From contig NZ_RBEE01000009.1 of the NCBI RefSeq assembly GCF_003725795.1, positions 1-64,000 of the forward strand: a DNA stretch of 64,000 bases, in the 5' to 3' direction. Shown in pieces: positions 36,788 to 45,554 of the stretch (positions within the stretch are counted from its first letter, which is position 1; the number at the start of each line of letters is the position of its first letter). The notes under the pieces are model-generated. The model did no database searches. It saw only the letters and a program-made list of their open reading frames with translations, and was not told the origin of the DNA. This DNA comes from Pedobacter jejuensis. GTDB taxonomy: Bacteria; Bacteroidota; Bacteroidia; Sphingobacteriales; Sphingobacteriaceae. Made by a program: the position numbers and the translations under genes.

Positions 36788-36820
36788 TATCGTTAGTTTT
36801 TATTTACAATTTTTAGAGTA

Positions 36821-36828
36821 CAAAAATA
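36821..36828 (-). promoter_or_regulatory. Promoter -7 element TATTTTTG of the bacilliredoxin gene
   Basis: Minus-strand exact TAnnTTTG match, giving a leader of roughly 25 bases. No clear -33 TTTG is seen. Confidence 0.5.
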
Positions 36829-36890
36829 AGAAAATCGAACAGCATCAGCCATTCGATTTATATTTTAAAGGTAAAATTAAATTCCGTTGA

Positions 36891-37370
36891 TTATTGAAGA
36901 CCTTTCAAAATTTCTTGCATTTTCTGAGGGTCGCTCATCATACCTGTACCAAACATTATTATAATCACAGCATAATATGCTAATGATAGAATGTTTAATA
37001 TCAAACCAATAATGGCACAGATTCTACCAGCATTTAGGTTTTTGTAAGAGCTTAAACTGTAAATCGAAGGGTTGGCATTATAAAGCGCCTTATCTTTTTT
37101 GCTTAAAACCAAAGCTATTATTGCAGGGATTAAACCCAAAATTCCATAACAGCAGCAAAATGCAATAGATAAAATCCCTAAAACTAAAACGATTGTTGAG
37201 TTAGGTAAATTTTGATAGCCCATGCCTCCGCCAAATTGACCAAATGGTGGTTGTTGCTGAAAAGGTGGAGGAGTTACAGGTGGTGTTATTGGTGGTCCTA
37301 ATGGAGGCGTTTGGTTATTTTCCGGGTTTATGGGACGGTTTTCTTCAGGGATTCCTTGTTCTTCTGACAT
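36891..37370 (-). CDS. CCC-motif membrane protein with proline-rich N terminus
   Basis: A 159-residue protein. Residues 1-55 are rich in proline and glutamine and probably disordered. Two hydrophobic segments follow (about 59-90 and 112-145), the first with three consecutive cysteines (72-74, AFCCCYG). This DUF4190-like family is common in Bacteroidota and of unknown function. It lies ten bases after the DUF2752 gene and probably shares its transcript. Confidence 0.75.
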   Translation of the reverse strand: MSEEQGIPEENRPINPENNQTPPLGPPITPPVTPPPFQQQPPFGQFGGGMGYQNLPNSTIVLVLGILSIAFCCCYGILGLIPAIIALVLSKKDKALYNANPSIYSLSSYKNLNAGRICAIIGLILNILSLAYYAVIIIMFGTGMMSDPQKMQEILKGLQ

Positions 37371-37380
37371 AGATTTAGTT

Positions 37381-37707
37381 TTAGTTTATGAGTTGGTGGT
37401 TGTATATTTTGTAAATGTAATTGATTAAGATAATTACTGCAATACCTATAAACACGATTTTTATCAACTGTGCGCCAAACTTAAAATCGACTTTTAAGTG
37501 AATAAACGTAAAAACCAAAAGCAAAACCAAAGGAATTGTTGCCGGATATAACTTAAAAGATTCGATGAAATTTCCTTCAATTAACGAAACAGCAGAACGT
37601 TGAAAACCGCAACCCGGACAATCAATACCGAACTGAGATTTAAACGGACAGGCTAACAGATGCTGGTTTAACCATTCAAAGAAATTAAACTTCTGTTCCC
37701 TCAACAT
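37381..37707 (-). CDS. DUF2752 membrane protein
   Basis: A 108-residue protein with Cys20, Cys30 and Cys33 in CPFKSQFGIDCPGCGFQRS, the DUF2752 signature, followed by two transmembrane helices. Function is unknown; the cysteine cluster suggests metal or disulfide chemistry at the membrane. The start overlaps the end of the YkvA gene by 23 bases, and a CCC-motif protein follows. Confidence 0.8.
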   Translation of the reverse strand: MLREQKFNFFEWLNQHLLACPFKSQFGIDCPGCGFQRSAVSLIEGNFIESFKLYPATIPLVLLLVFTFIHLKVDFKFGAQLIKIVFIGIAVIILINYIYKIYNHQLIN

Positions 37708-38116
37708 CTTCTATAAAATTGATTTGAGAATCTTTCCAAATTTTATACTTTTCTAAATCCTTGGCTAGCTGTTTAAAAACGAGGTTCAAAATAAATATAT
37801 CATCTATAAAACCAAGCGCCGGAATAAAATCTGGCACAATATCAATCGGGGATAGAAAATATATCAATCCACCTAATATTGCAACAATAGAGCGTTTAGG
37901 GATTTCCGTATAATCTCCATTCACATAATCCTTTGCTATTCCAAAAAGCAAAGTCATTTTTGTCCAAACACCATCCAAATCATGTTTGTTGTTAACTGCT
38001 TTGCCAAAGGCATCACGAATGGTATCGTTTGCTTTAGCTTTATCCTTCAGCAAAACGGAAGCTTTGCTTTCTGATTTTTTAAAAAAATTTAATATTTTTT
38101 GTGTGTTAAGGTTCAT
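37685..38116 (-). CDS. YkvA family protein (DUF1232)
   Basis: A 143-residue protein with the DUF1232 core YFLSPIDIVPDFIPALGFID in its second half, which forms a hydrophobic hairpin. The N-terminal 60 residues are charged. Function is unknown. It overlaps the DUF2752 gene and lies five bases after the PIN-domain gene. Confidence 0.82.
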   Translation of the reverse strand: MNLNTQKILNFFKKSESKASVLLKDKAKANDTIRDAFGKAVNNKHDLDGVWTKMTLLFGIAKDYVNGDYTEIPKRSIVAILGGLIYFLSPIDIVPDFIPALGFIDDIFILNLVFKQLAKDLEKYKIWKDSQINFIEDVEGTEV

Positions 38117-38120
38117 GTCG

Positions 38121-38531
38121 TTAATTTTCTAAAATAATCGATAAAAATTCGTTTATGGAAAGAATATTAACCTTCGGAAAATCTATTTGTTTCAAGATAT
38201 TAAAATGCTGGTCATTTGTAATGATATAATCAGCGTTGCTGCATACATAGGCATCAACATATTTATTATCGTCAAAATCAACAGTTATTAGCTTCCACTC
38301 AAAGTATATATCTACTTTAAACACATTTTGTAAACTGAGCAAAAGTTCGGCGATATTATTTGCAACTAAAGAATTTGATTTTTGTTCTATAATTTCTACA
38401 TACTCAGATAGAATATCGTTACTTATAACAGACTCGAACTTACCAGAAATCAATGCATCAAATATCGGTCTATACTTTGATTTCTTTGGGATTGACACAA
38501 GCAGGGCATTAATATCAAGTACAACTTTCAT
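38121..38531 (-). CDS. PIN-domain protein, probable toxin
   Basis: A 136-residue PIN-domain ribonuclease-like protein. The N-terminal VLDINALL strand carries Asp4 and Asn6. Further acidic positions are the Glu of ILSEYVEI and the Asp residues in TVDFDDNKYVDAYV and YIITND. It belongs to the group annotated as putative toxin-antitoxin component, PIN family. The small gene six bases upstream would be the antitoxin. Specificity is unknown. Confidence 0.8.
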   Translation of the reverse strand: MKVVLDINALLVSIPKKSKYRPIFDALISGKFESVISNDILSEYVEIIEQKSNSLVANNIAELLLSLQNVFKVDIYFEWKLITVDFDDNKYVDAYVCSNADYIITNDQHFNILKQIDFPKVNILSINEFLSIILEN

Positions 38532-38537
38532 TGATAT

Positions 38538-38753
38538 TTATCTTTTTCTTAGATGTTCATCCTTCCAAGATTCTATAGTATTTTCATCCCAGTTATTTTC
38601 ATCCCAAAGTTTGTCCATTTCATCGGATGCTGCTTTAGAAAAGTAGTTTGCCAGCATTATTTTAATATCTTTCAATTGTGCTTCGGGTAAATTATATTGA
38701 AATAATTTTAATAGCTCTAGCTGAACATTTGTTAATTTTCCGGTAGCTTCCAT
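38538..38753 (-). CDS. Small probable antitoxin paired with PIN protein
   Basis: A 71-residue acidic helical protein without membrane segments. It begins with a run of hydrophobic helix (NVQLELLKLFQYNLPEAQL) and ends with WDENTIESWKDEHLRKR. No DNA-binding motif is obvious. Size, position six bases before the PIN gene and a promoter of its own make an antitoxin role likely. Confidence 0.65.
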   Translation of the reverse strand: MEATGKLTNVQLELLKLFQYNLPEAQLKDIKIMLANYFSKAASDEMDKLWDENNWDENTIESWKDEHLRKR

Positions 38754-38775
38754 ATTTTTATCCTTTGTGCTAAAA

Positions 38776-38809
38776 CAAATATAATCAATTCGATTTCATC
38801 ATTTCCAAA
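38776..38809 (-). promoter_or_regulatory. Promoter of the PIN toxin-antitoxin pair
   Basis: Minus-strand TTTG (38809-38806), 22 bases, then TATATTTG (38783-38776): a full Bacteroidota promoter. The -33 part lies inside the 3-prime end of the GH3 gene, so the pair can be expressed apart from the lptB-GH3 transcript. Confidence 0.65.
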
Positions 38810-40302
38810 ATATCATCAAGGTATTTTCGCTCGTTGGCTAATCTAGGAACCTTATGCTGTCCACCCAATTTATCTTTTGCTTTTAACCAATTGTAAAAAG
38901 TATTTGGAGCTGCATTATGAACTTTCGGGCGGCATAATGCCATATCCTTAAAGCGTTTTGCATCATAATCAGAGTTAATTTCTCGTAAAGTCTGGTCCAT
39001 CACATCAATAAACTTTTCTAAATCATTTGGCTGCTTATCAAACTCGATAATCCATTCGTGCCCACCGGCATTTTCTCCTTTGAAATAAATTGGTCCCGCG
39101 GTGTAATCTTTAATTTCTGCACCAGTTTCGGCACAAGCTTTGGTTAAAGCTTGTTCGGCATTATCTATGATTACTTCCTCGCCAAAAGCATTAATAAAGT
39201 GCTTTGTTCGGCCAGTAATTTTAATTCTATATGGAGATAAAGAAGTAAACTGAACTGTATCTCCAATCATATAACGCCACAAACCACCATTTGTAGAAAT
39301 AACAATAGCATAATTTTTATTCAACTCAACCTCTCCTAATAATAGTGCTTTCGGGTTATCCTGGCAAATATTTTCCATCGGCACAAACTCGTAAAATATG
39401 CCATAATCAAGCATTAAGAGCATTTCTTCAGAGTTATCCTGATCTTGAATACCAAAAAATCCTTCAGATGCATTATAAGTTTCCAAATAATACATATCGT
39501 TTGATGGAATGAGCTGTTTGAATTGTTCACGATATGGCGCAAAATTTACAGCTCCATGAACATACAACTCTAGGTTAGGCCAAACTTCCAATAAGTTACT
39601 TTTACCCGTCAATTCCAGTACCTTTTTAGCTAAAACGATGGTCCATGTGGGTACACCCGAAATGCTGGTTACATTTTCTTGAATGGTTGCTTCGGCCATT
39701 CTATCCATCTTAATCTCATAATTATCCATTAAGGCGATAGACATATCCGGAGTGCGATAATATTCTGCCCAAATTGGCAAATTTTTAATCAGCACAGCTG
39801 ATAAGTCTCCGTAAAAACAGTCTTCGTTTAGCTGATTAACTTGGTGACTGCCGCCTAAAACCAAACCTTTGCCCGTAAACATTTGATTATCGGGACGGTT
39901 ATTGCAGTATATAGAAAGCATATCTTTACCCCCTTTAAAATGGCATTCTTCCAGCGATTCCTCTGAAACTGGGATAAATTTACTTCTATCGCTAGTTGTA
40001 CCAGATGACTTCGCAAACCATTTTATATCCGAAGGCCATAAAATGTTTTGCTCGCCGTTAAGCATCCTTTCGATGTATGGCTTTAACGAATCGTAATTTT
40101 GAATCGGAACTCTTTCTTGATATTGATATGGTGTTAAAATGGTTTTGTAATCATACTTCTTACCCCACTCCGTATTTTCTGCACTATCTATTAAACTATG
40201 AAACCACTCTTCCTGCACATCGTAAGGATATTTCATAAAAAGCTCGATTTGGTGAATCCGCTTTTTCATTAACCAGGTAAAAATTGAATTTACAATTGCC
40301 AT
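38785..40302 (-). CDS. GH3 family acyl-adenylate/amide synthetase-like protein
   Basis: A 505-residue protein of the GH3 family, known in plants as ATP-dependent enzymes joining amino acids to hormone acids. The ATP-binding SSGTTSDRSKFIPVS segment (about 110-124), YNASEGFFGIQD and GLWRYMIGDTVQF are conserved. Bacterial GH3 proteins are widespread in Bacteroidota, and their substrates are largely unknown. It follows lptB and a possible 42-codon ORF on the same strand. Confidence 0.88.
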   Translation of the reverse strand: MAIVNSIFTWLMKKRIHQIELFMKYPYDVQEEWFHSLIDSAENTEWGKKYDYKTILTPYQYQERVPIQNYDSLKPYIERMLNGEQNILWPSDIKWFAKSSGTTSDRSKFIPVSEESLEECHFKGGKDMLSIYCNNRPDNQMFTGKGLVLGGSHQVNQLNEDCFYGDLSAVLIKNLPIWAEYYRTPDMSIALMDNYEIKMDRMAEATIQENVTSISGVPTWTIVLAKKVLELTGKSNLLEVWPNLELYVHGAVNFAPYREQFKQLIPSNDMYYLETYNASEGFFGIQDQDNSEEMLLMLDYGIFYEFVPMENICQDNPKALLLGEVELNKNYAIVISTNGGLWRYMIGDTVQFTSLSPYRIKITGRTKHFINAFGEEVIIDNAEQALTKACAETGAEIKDYTAGPIYFKGENAGGHEWIIEFDKQPNDLEKFIDVMDQTLREINSDYDAKRFKDMALCRPKVHNAAPNTFYNWLKAKDKLGGQHKVPRLANERKYLDDILEMMKSN

Positions 40303-40304
40303 GA

Positions 40305-40433
40305 TTAAAAAATAAATACTACATTTTTACCACGCATCCTCGAACACTGAAAAAGCCTTTGCTGTTTTTCATATAATCCTGCCGCTATAACCATATTGTT
40401 CATATCCCTATCACGAGTCATCTTTTTAAACAT
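40305..40433 (-). CDS. Possible 42-residue protein between lptB and GH3
   Basis: A 42-codon ORF that starts within the lptB stop region (ATGTTTAA overlap) and ends two bases before the GH3 ATG. It begins [15 protein letters not shown] and is rich in Arg, Lys and Met. Exact packing between both neighbours suggests translational coupling, but no family is recognised and it may be chance. Confidence 0.35.
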   Translation of the reverse strand: MFKKMTRDRDMNNMVIAAGLYEKQQRLFQCSRMRGKNVVFIF

Positions 40434-41166
40434 CAAATTTCTTTCTTTTTAAAACAAAATTAGAACCTAAATAAACTTTTCTTACCATTTCATTTTCTGC
40501 TAATACTTCTGGCACACCTTGCTCTAAAATTTTACCTTCGAAAAGCAGATAAGCTCTATCGGTGATGGATAATGTTTCCTGAACATTATGATCAGTTATT
40601 AAAATTCCTATGTTTTTATGCTTAAGCTTTGCAACAATTGTTTGAATTTCTTCAACTGCAATCGGGTCAACACCAGCGAAAGGTTCATCCAATAAAATGA
40701 AGTTTGGGTTTGCAGCTAATGCTCGGGCAATTTCTGTTCGTCGGCGCTCGCCACCCGATAGTAAATCGCCACGATTTTTACGCACTTTATGTAAGCTAAA
40801 TTCATTTATCAATTCTTCTAGCTTATCTCTTTGCTTTTCTTTGCTCATTTTACTCATCTCTAAAATGGCAAGAATATTCTCCTCTACTGTCAATTTTCTA
40901 AAAACTGAAGCTTCCTGAGCCAAATACCCAATGCCTTTTTGAGCTCGGCGATACATTGCATCTTCAGTGATATCTTCATCCTCTAAAAAAATACGACCCT
41001 CATTTGGTTTAATCAAACCAACAATCATATAGAATGATGTTGTTTTTCCTGCACCATTTGGTCCAAGTAAACCAACAATTTCTCCCTGACTTACATTAAA
41101 AGAAACATCATTAACAACAGTGCGTTGCTTATATTTTTTAACCAGGTTTTCGGCTCTTAATATCAT
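40426..41166 (-). CDS. lptB: LPS export ABC transporter ATPase LptB
   Basis: A 246-residue ABC ATPase that powers extraction of lipopolysaccharide from the inner membrane with LptF and LptG. Walker [10 protein letters not shown] (35-43), Q-loop [11 protein letters not shown] (80-90), signature LSGGERRR (136-143) and Walker B FILLDEP (156-162) are present, with the VEENILAI segment typical of LptB rather than branched amino acid transporters. The gap upstream (41167-41302) holds a double-hairpin repeat and an ACGATT simple repeat. Confidence 0.92.
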   Translation of the reverse strand: MILRAENLVKKYKQRTVVNDVSFNVSQGEIVGLLGPNGAGKTTSFYMIVGLIKPNEGRIFLEDEDITEDAMYRRAQKGIGYLAQEASVFRKLTVEENILAILEMSKMSKEKQRDKLEELINEFSLHKVRKNRGDLLSGGERRRTEIARALAANPNFILLDEPFAGVDPIAVEEIQTIVAKLKHKNIGILITDHNVQETLSITDRAYLLFEGKILEQGVPEVLAENEMVRKVYLGSNFVLKRKKFDV

Positions 41167-41232
41167 TCGTATTTACGATTTTCGATTCACGATTTACGAT
41201 TAAAGTAAATCCAAACCCATATTTTTCACAGT

Positions 41233-41295
41233 CGTCATTCTGAATTTATTTCAGAATCTTTTTTGCTTAGATGCTGAAACGAGTTCAGCATGACG
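41233..41295. repeat. REP-like double-hairpin element
   Basis: The ends CGTCATTCTGAA (41233-41244) and TTCAGCATGACG (41284-41295) are inverted repeats with one mismatch. Inside are two hairpins with 8-base stems and 5-base loops: ATTCTGAA/TTCAGAAT (41237-41257) and ATGCTGAA/TTCAGCAT (41271-41291). A related copy is at 58132-58195. Confidence 0.8.
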
Positions 41296-41302
41296 ATTTG
41301 TT

Positions 41303-43003
41303 TTAATTTACTTTAATTCCTTTTATATTTAGTTGCAAGCGTTTTTTATCTCGCCAAATATTCTCTTCTATTGTATAACAAACAGAAAATGGAACTTTTG
41401 GTTGTAAAAGATTTTGGTATTCTGCCAAACCAAAACCGATGCATTCAAAAATACTCGAATTTTGTTGTTTTATACTTAATTTTAAATGATTCCCACCAAC
41501 TGCCATGGCATGCTGGGTAAGGTAAACATTATGTGTAACAAAAAGCGGTGCCATATTTTCTGGTCCGAACGGACCCATTTGTGCTAAAACGCGATAAAAC
41601 TTTCCATCAATTTGCGCAAGATCAACTTCTGCATCGATTTTAATCATTGGCGTTAACATCTCTTCTGTAATTGTTGCAGAAACAATTTCTTCGAATTTAT
41701 CGGCAAAAGCATTTACATTATTTTCTTGCATGGTTAAACCAGCGGCAAACTTGTGCCCCCCAAATTGATCGAGCAAATGTGCACAACCACTCAAAGCTTC
41801 ATATAAATCAAAACCCGCAACCGAGCGGCATGAACCGGCAACATGCCCATTAGATTTTGTAAGAACAATTGTTGGACGATAATATTTTTCTGTTAAACGA
41901 GATGCTACAATCCCGATAACACCTTTGTGCCAATTTTCGTTAAAAACTACGGTTGTTTTTCTATTAATAAGAATTTCACTATCACCAATTAATGCCAATG
42001 CTTCACGCGTGATATCTTGGTCGTACGTTTTACGCTCGGTATTTTTTGAGTTGATTTCAACACTTTGCTCTAAAGAATTTCCATCAACTTCGCAAAGCAA
42101 CATAGCAACTGCATGCTTGGCATGATCGATTCTGCCAGCGGCATTAATCCGCGGCCCCAAAGTAAAAACCACATCAGTAATGGTATAATTTTCAGTTTTG
42201 CCCGAAATTTCCATCAATGCTCGTAGGCCTTCGCATGGGTTGGTGTTTAGTTTACGGATGCCGTAGTAAGCCAGAATTCTATTTTCGCCAACTACAGGGA
42301 CAATATCTGCGGCAATACTAACCATAACCAGATCGAGGTATTGCAGATAACGCTCTTTTGGTAAATTATGTTTTTGGGCATAAGCCTGAACGAGTTTAAA
42401 ACCTATACCGCAGCCGGCTAATTCTTTAAACGGATATTCGCAATCAGCACGTTTTGGATCTAAAACCGCAATTGCTTTTGGAATTTCATCTCCAGGTAAA
42501 TGGTGATCGCAAATTATAAAATCGATGTTTAAACCGTTCGCATAATCTATCTTATCTGTTGATTTTATCCCACAATCGAGTGCTAAAATTAACGAAAAAC
42601 CATGCTCGTTTGCGTAATCAATACCGGCGGTAGAAATTCCATAACCTTCTAAATATCTATCAGGAATGTAGTACTCTATGTTTTGGGTAAGTTGTGAAAA
42701 AAAACTATAGGCTAGTGCAACTGATGTAGTACCATCAACATCGTAGTCGCCATATATCAGAATTTTTTCATGGTTGCTAAGAGCTTTTTCAATTCTGTTA
42801 ATGGCTAAATCCATATCCTTCATTAAAAAAGGATTATGAAGGTGATCCAAGTTTGGTCTGAAGAAATCTTTGGCTGCATCAAAATCGCATATATTTCTTT
42901 GTACCAATATTTGAGCAAGCGTTTTATCTATATTAAGTTGCTGTGCAACTGTATCAACGGTTTCAGCATTACAATCTGATGCTTTTACCCATCTTTTTTC
43001 CAT
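41303..43003 (-). CDS. recJ: Single-stranded-DNA-specific exonuclease RecJ
   Basis: A 566-residue DHH-superfamily 5-prime to 3-prime exonuclease used in recombination and repair. Motifs are DYDVDGTTS (86-94), ALDCGIKS, CDHHLPGDE (165-173) and GPRINAAGRIDHA, with a DHHA1 domain (GGHKFAAG) and a C-terminal OB-like region. Length fits RecJ. It stands alone upstream of the repeat element. Confidence 0.95.
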   Translation of the reverse strand: MEKRWVKASDCNAETVDTVAQQLNIDKTLAQILVQRNICDFDAAKDFFRPNLDHLHNPFLMKDMDLAINRIEKALSNHEKILIYGDYDVDGTTSVALAYSFFSQLTQNIEYYIPDRYLEGYGISTAGIDYANEHGFSLILALDCGIKSTDKIDYANGLNIDFIICDHHLPGDEIPKAIAVLDPKRADCEYPFKELAGCGIGFKLVQAYAQKHNLPKERYLQYLDLVMVSIAADIVPVVGENRILAYYGIRKLNTNPCEGLRALMEISGKTENYTITDVVFTLGPRINAAGRIDHAKHAVAMLLCEVDGNSLEQSVEINSKNTERKTYDQDITREALALIGDSEILINRKTTVVFNENWHKGVIGIVASRLTEKYYRPTIVLTKSNGHVAGSCRSVAGFDLYEALSGCAHLLDQFGGHKFAAGLTMQENNVNAFADKFEEIVSATITEEMLTPMIKIDAEVDLAQIDGKFYRVLAQMGPFGPENMAPLFVTHNVYLTQHAMAVGGNHLKLSIKQQNSSIFECIGFGLAEYQNLLQPKVPFSVCYTIEENIWRDKKRLQLNIKGIKVN

Positions 43004-43136
43004 TTAATTTATCTCCGAACAGTAAATATACATTATTAATAAATATGGTTAAAGCAATTCACTTCACGTAAAATGCAATGTGCTTTTTAACCAATCAATT
43101 AGGGATGATGAATGTTTAATAGTAATGATTAAATTT

Positions 43137-43144
43137 TACCTTTG
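43137..43144 (+). promoter_or_regulatory. Promoter -7 element TACCTTTG of the metallo-hydrolase gene
   Basis: Exact TAnnTTTG match with a TTTA (43115-43118) 18 bases upstream as imperfect -33. It predicts transcription from about 43150, which supports a start codon downstream of that point. Confidence 0.6.
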
Positions 43145-43167
43145 CTAAAACTTAAAAATTAAACAAC

Positions 43168-43932
43168 TTGCAAATTCACACCTTATTCGAAGGCACGTAT
43201 TCTGTTGATGCGACAAAGAAATTTGTGCCTTTCGATTCTACAGTTCATAGTTTTAAAGATAGACCAGCATCGCTATTTATAAATGTACAACCCTTTTTAG
43301 TAGAACTTAAAAATGATTTAATATTATTTGATACTGGTTTAGGTTTTTGTGATGATCACGGCGAATTGATTTTGCATAAAAACATCCGCAATGCTGGATT
43401 TGATCCAACAGATGTGACGAAAGTTTTAATGTCGCACTTACATTACGACCATTCTGGCGGTATGATTCATAAAAATGGCGATAAAATTGAATTGAGTTTC
43501 CCTGATGCGGAATATGTAATTAATCGTGGAGAGTGGGAAACAGCTTTTAGCAGCACTTCATCTTCATACCATCCTGATATTTTCGAATATCTTCAGCGCA
43601 ATGCTCAGTTAAAATTTGTAGAAGGAGATGGAAATTTGGATGATACAATTGCTTACGAATTTACTGGCGCACATTGCCCGAACCATCAGGTATTTCTATT
43701 AACCGAAGGGAATCAAAAAATATTTTTCGGTGGGGATGTTTTGCCAGAACCAGAAGAATTGGTAAAAAACTTCATTGCCAAATATGATTTTGATGGTCGC
43801 AAAGCAATGGAATTACGTAAAGCATTTGGTAAACGAGCTGCAGAAGAAAATTGGGAGTGTTTATTCTATCATGCCAAAAGTGCTGCAACGGGTTTTGTTG
43901 ATGCAGTTGAAGGTGGTTTCAGAATTAGATAA
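43168..43932 (+). CDS. MBL-fold metallo-hydrolase, TTG start
   Basis: A 254-residue metallo-beta-lactamase-fold protein with the dinuclear metal motif SHLHYDHSGG (His90, His92, Asp94, His95), a further His in AHCPNHQ (about 172) and Asp in GGDVLPEPEE. The start is TTG: an in-frame TAA at 43153 rules out anything upstream, and the next ATG would cut into the metal site. The first residues QIHTLFEGTYSVDATKKF look like a genuine N terminus. Substrate is unknown; lactonase- or glyoxalase-like activity is possible. Confidence 0.88.
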   Translation: MQIHTLFEGTYSVDATKKFVPFDSTVHSFKDRPASLFINVQPFLVELKNDLILFDTGLGFCDDHGELILHKNIRNAGFDPTDVTKVLMSHLHYDHSGGMIHKNGDKIELSFPDAEYVINRGEWETAFSSTSSSYHPDIFEYLQRNAQLKFVEGDGNLDDTIAYEFTGAHCPNHQVFLLTEGNQKIFFGGDVLPEPEELVKNFIAKYDFDGRKAMELRKAFGKRAAEENWECLFYHAKSAATGFVDAVEGGFRIR

Positions 43933-43964
43933 TTAAAGCTTCGGATAAAAATATGATTGTAAAA

Positions 43965-43996
43965 TAAAAGCCTCAGATTAACATCCGAGGCTTTTA
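43965..43996. terminator. Bidirectional terminator between metallo-hydrolase and sucB
   Basis: TAAAAGCCTC (43965-43974) pairs with GAGGCTTTTA (43987-43996), loop of 12 bases containing a further GAT/ATC pair. It lies between convergent genes; the T-run is short. Confidence 0.8.
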
Positions 43997-44025
43997 ACGT
44001 TTAAAAATTTTATCTATTTCAGTAA

Positions 44026-45252
44026 TTATATACCTAATAATAATCTTGCTGGGTCTTCTAATAATTGTTTAACACGTACCAAGAAACCAACCGACTCACG
44101 TCCATCAATAATTCTATGGTCGTAAGATAAAGCAACATACATCATCGGACGAATTACAACCTCACCTTTTTCGGCTACAGGGCGTTCTACAATATTGTGC
44201 ATACCTAAAATCGCAGATTGGGGAGCATTGATGATAGGTGTAGACATCATTGAGCCAAACACACCACCATTTGTTATGGTAAATGTTCCACCGGTCATTT
44301 CTTCTAACGTAAGTTTGCTATCGCGAGCCTTCAATGCCAATTCTAACACGGCTTTTTCAATTTGAGCTAAAGTCATGCTTTCGGCATTACGAATAACAGG
44401 AACCACTAAACCTTTTGGAGCGGAAACTGCAATTGAAATATCAGCAAAGTTATTATAAACCAACTCCTCACCTTCTATGCGACCATTTACAGCAGGAAAA
44501 TCTTTTAAAGCTTCGGTTACAGCTTTGGTAAAGAAGCTCATAAAACCTAAACCAACACCATATTTTTCTTTAAACTGATCTTTATATTTTCCGCGTAAAT
44601 CCATGATAGGTTTCATGTTAACTTCGTTAAAAGTAGTTAACATTGCCGTTTCATTTTTAACAGCAACCAATCTTTTTGCTACTGTTCTGCGCAATGGCGA
44701 CATTTTCTCGCGGCGTTCGTTGCGGCTTCCGGCAGGCGCTGCTTCTACTGCAGGAGCAGTTGCTTTTAGTGCTTCTGGTTTTTTACCAGCTTCTGCTTTT
44801 ACAGCATCATCTTTGGTAATTCGACCGTCAACACCTGTGCCTTTTACAGCACCAGAATCAATTCCCTTTTCAGCAAGAATTTTACCAGCAGCTGGAGATG
44901 GAGTTCCTGTTGCATAACTGTCACCAGATTTTTCTGCAATTGGAGCAGCAGTTTTTTCTTCAGCAACAACTGGTTTTTCTTCAGATTTTGGTGCATCTGC
45001 TTTAGCAGGAGCTGCGCCACCATCTTCAATTTCACAAACTACTGCACCAATAGCTAAAGTATCTCCTTCGGCAGCTATCGTTTTTAAAGTCCCGGCTTTT
45101 TCTGCAGTTAATTCGAAAGTTGCCTTGTCAGATTCTAACTCAGCAATAACTTCATCCATTTCAACAACATCGCCATCTTTCTTTAACCATTGTGATAAAA
45201 CAACTTCTGTTATCGACTCACCTACAGGTGGAACTTTTATCTCTAAACTCAT
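44026..45252 (-). CDS. sucB: Dihydrolipoyl succinyltransferase (2-oxoglutarate dehydrogenase E2)
   Basis: A 408-residue E2 component that transfers succinyl groups to CoA. In order: lipoyl domain with the lipoylated Lys43 in ESDKATFE, an Ala/Pro/Lys-rich linker (about 80-115), the E1/E3-binding domain ([13 protein letters not shown] to [11 protein letters not shown]), a second linker, and the catalytic domain with His379 and Asp383 in [12 protein letters not shown]. It follows sucA on the same strand, separated by an unusual 302-base repeat gap. Confidence 0.95.
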   Translation of the reverse strand: MSLEIKVPPVGESITEVVLSQWLKKDGDVVEMDEVIAELESDKATFELTAEKAGTLKTIAAEGDTLAIGAVVCEIEDGGAAPAKADAPKSEEKPVVAEEKTAAPIAEKSGDSYATGTPSPAAGKILAEKGIDSGAVKGTGVDGRITKDDAVKAEAGKKPEALKATAPAVEAAPAGSRNERREKMSPLRRTVAKRLVAVKNETAMLTTFNEVNMKPIMDLRGKYKDQFKEKYGVGLGFMSFFTKAVTEALKDFPAVNGRIEGEELVYNNFADISIAVSAPKGLVVPVIRNAESMTLAQIEKAVLELALKARDSKLTLEEMTGGTFTITNGGVFGSMMSTPIINAPQSAILGMHNIVERPVAEKGEVVIRPMMYVALSYDHRIIDGRESVGFLVRVKQLLEDPARLLLGI

Positions 45253-45282
45253 AATGTTTAATATGTTTTTCTATGTTTTTTG

Positions 45283-45553
45283 GGATTGAGGATGGGGTTA
45301 AGGTTGAGACTAAGGTTAAGATTGAGGTTAAGGCTGAGGCAAAGAGCCTAAACACAATCCTAATCTAAATCCTTACCTAAAACATCATTTTAACTCATCA
45401 TCAACTTATCCAAATCTTTATCTACTTATCTTAATCTCAACCTTGGTCGCAACCTCAATCTTCATCTCAGCCTCAATCTTGACCTTGATCTCAGCCTTAA
45501 CCTCAACCTTAACCTCGATCTTAGCCTCGATCTCAGCCTCAACCTCGATCTCA
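45283..45553. repeat. Purine/pyrimidine hexamer-type repeats between sucA and sucB
   Basis: The plus strand at 45283-45340 is a degenerate run of GAGGTTAAG-like steps, and at 45430-45553 a longer run of AACCTCGATCTC-like steps, which is the complement of the first type. The two arms could fold into a long imperfect hairpin in the sucA-sucB transcript. The 302-base gap holds no other feature. Confidence 0.75.
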
Positions 45554-45554
45554 A

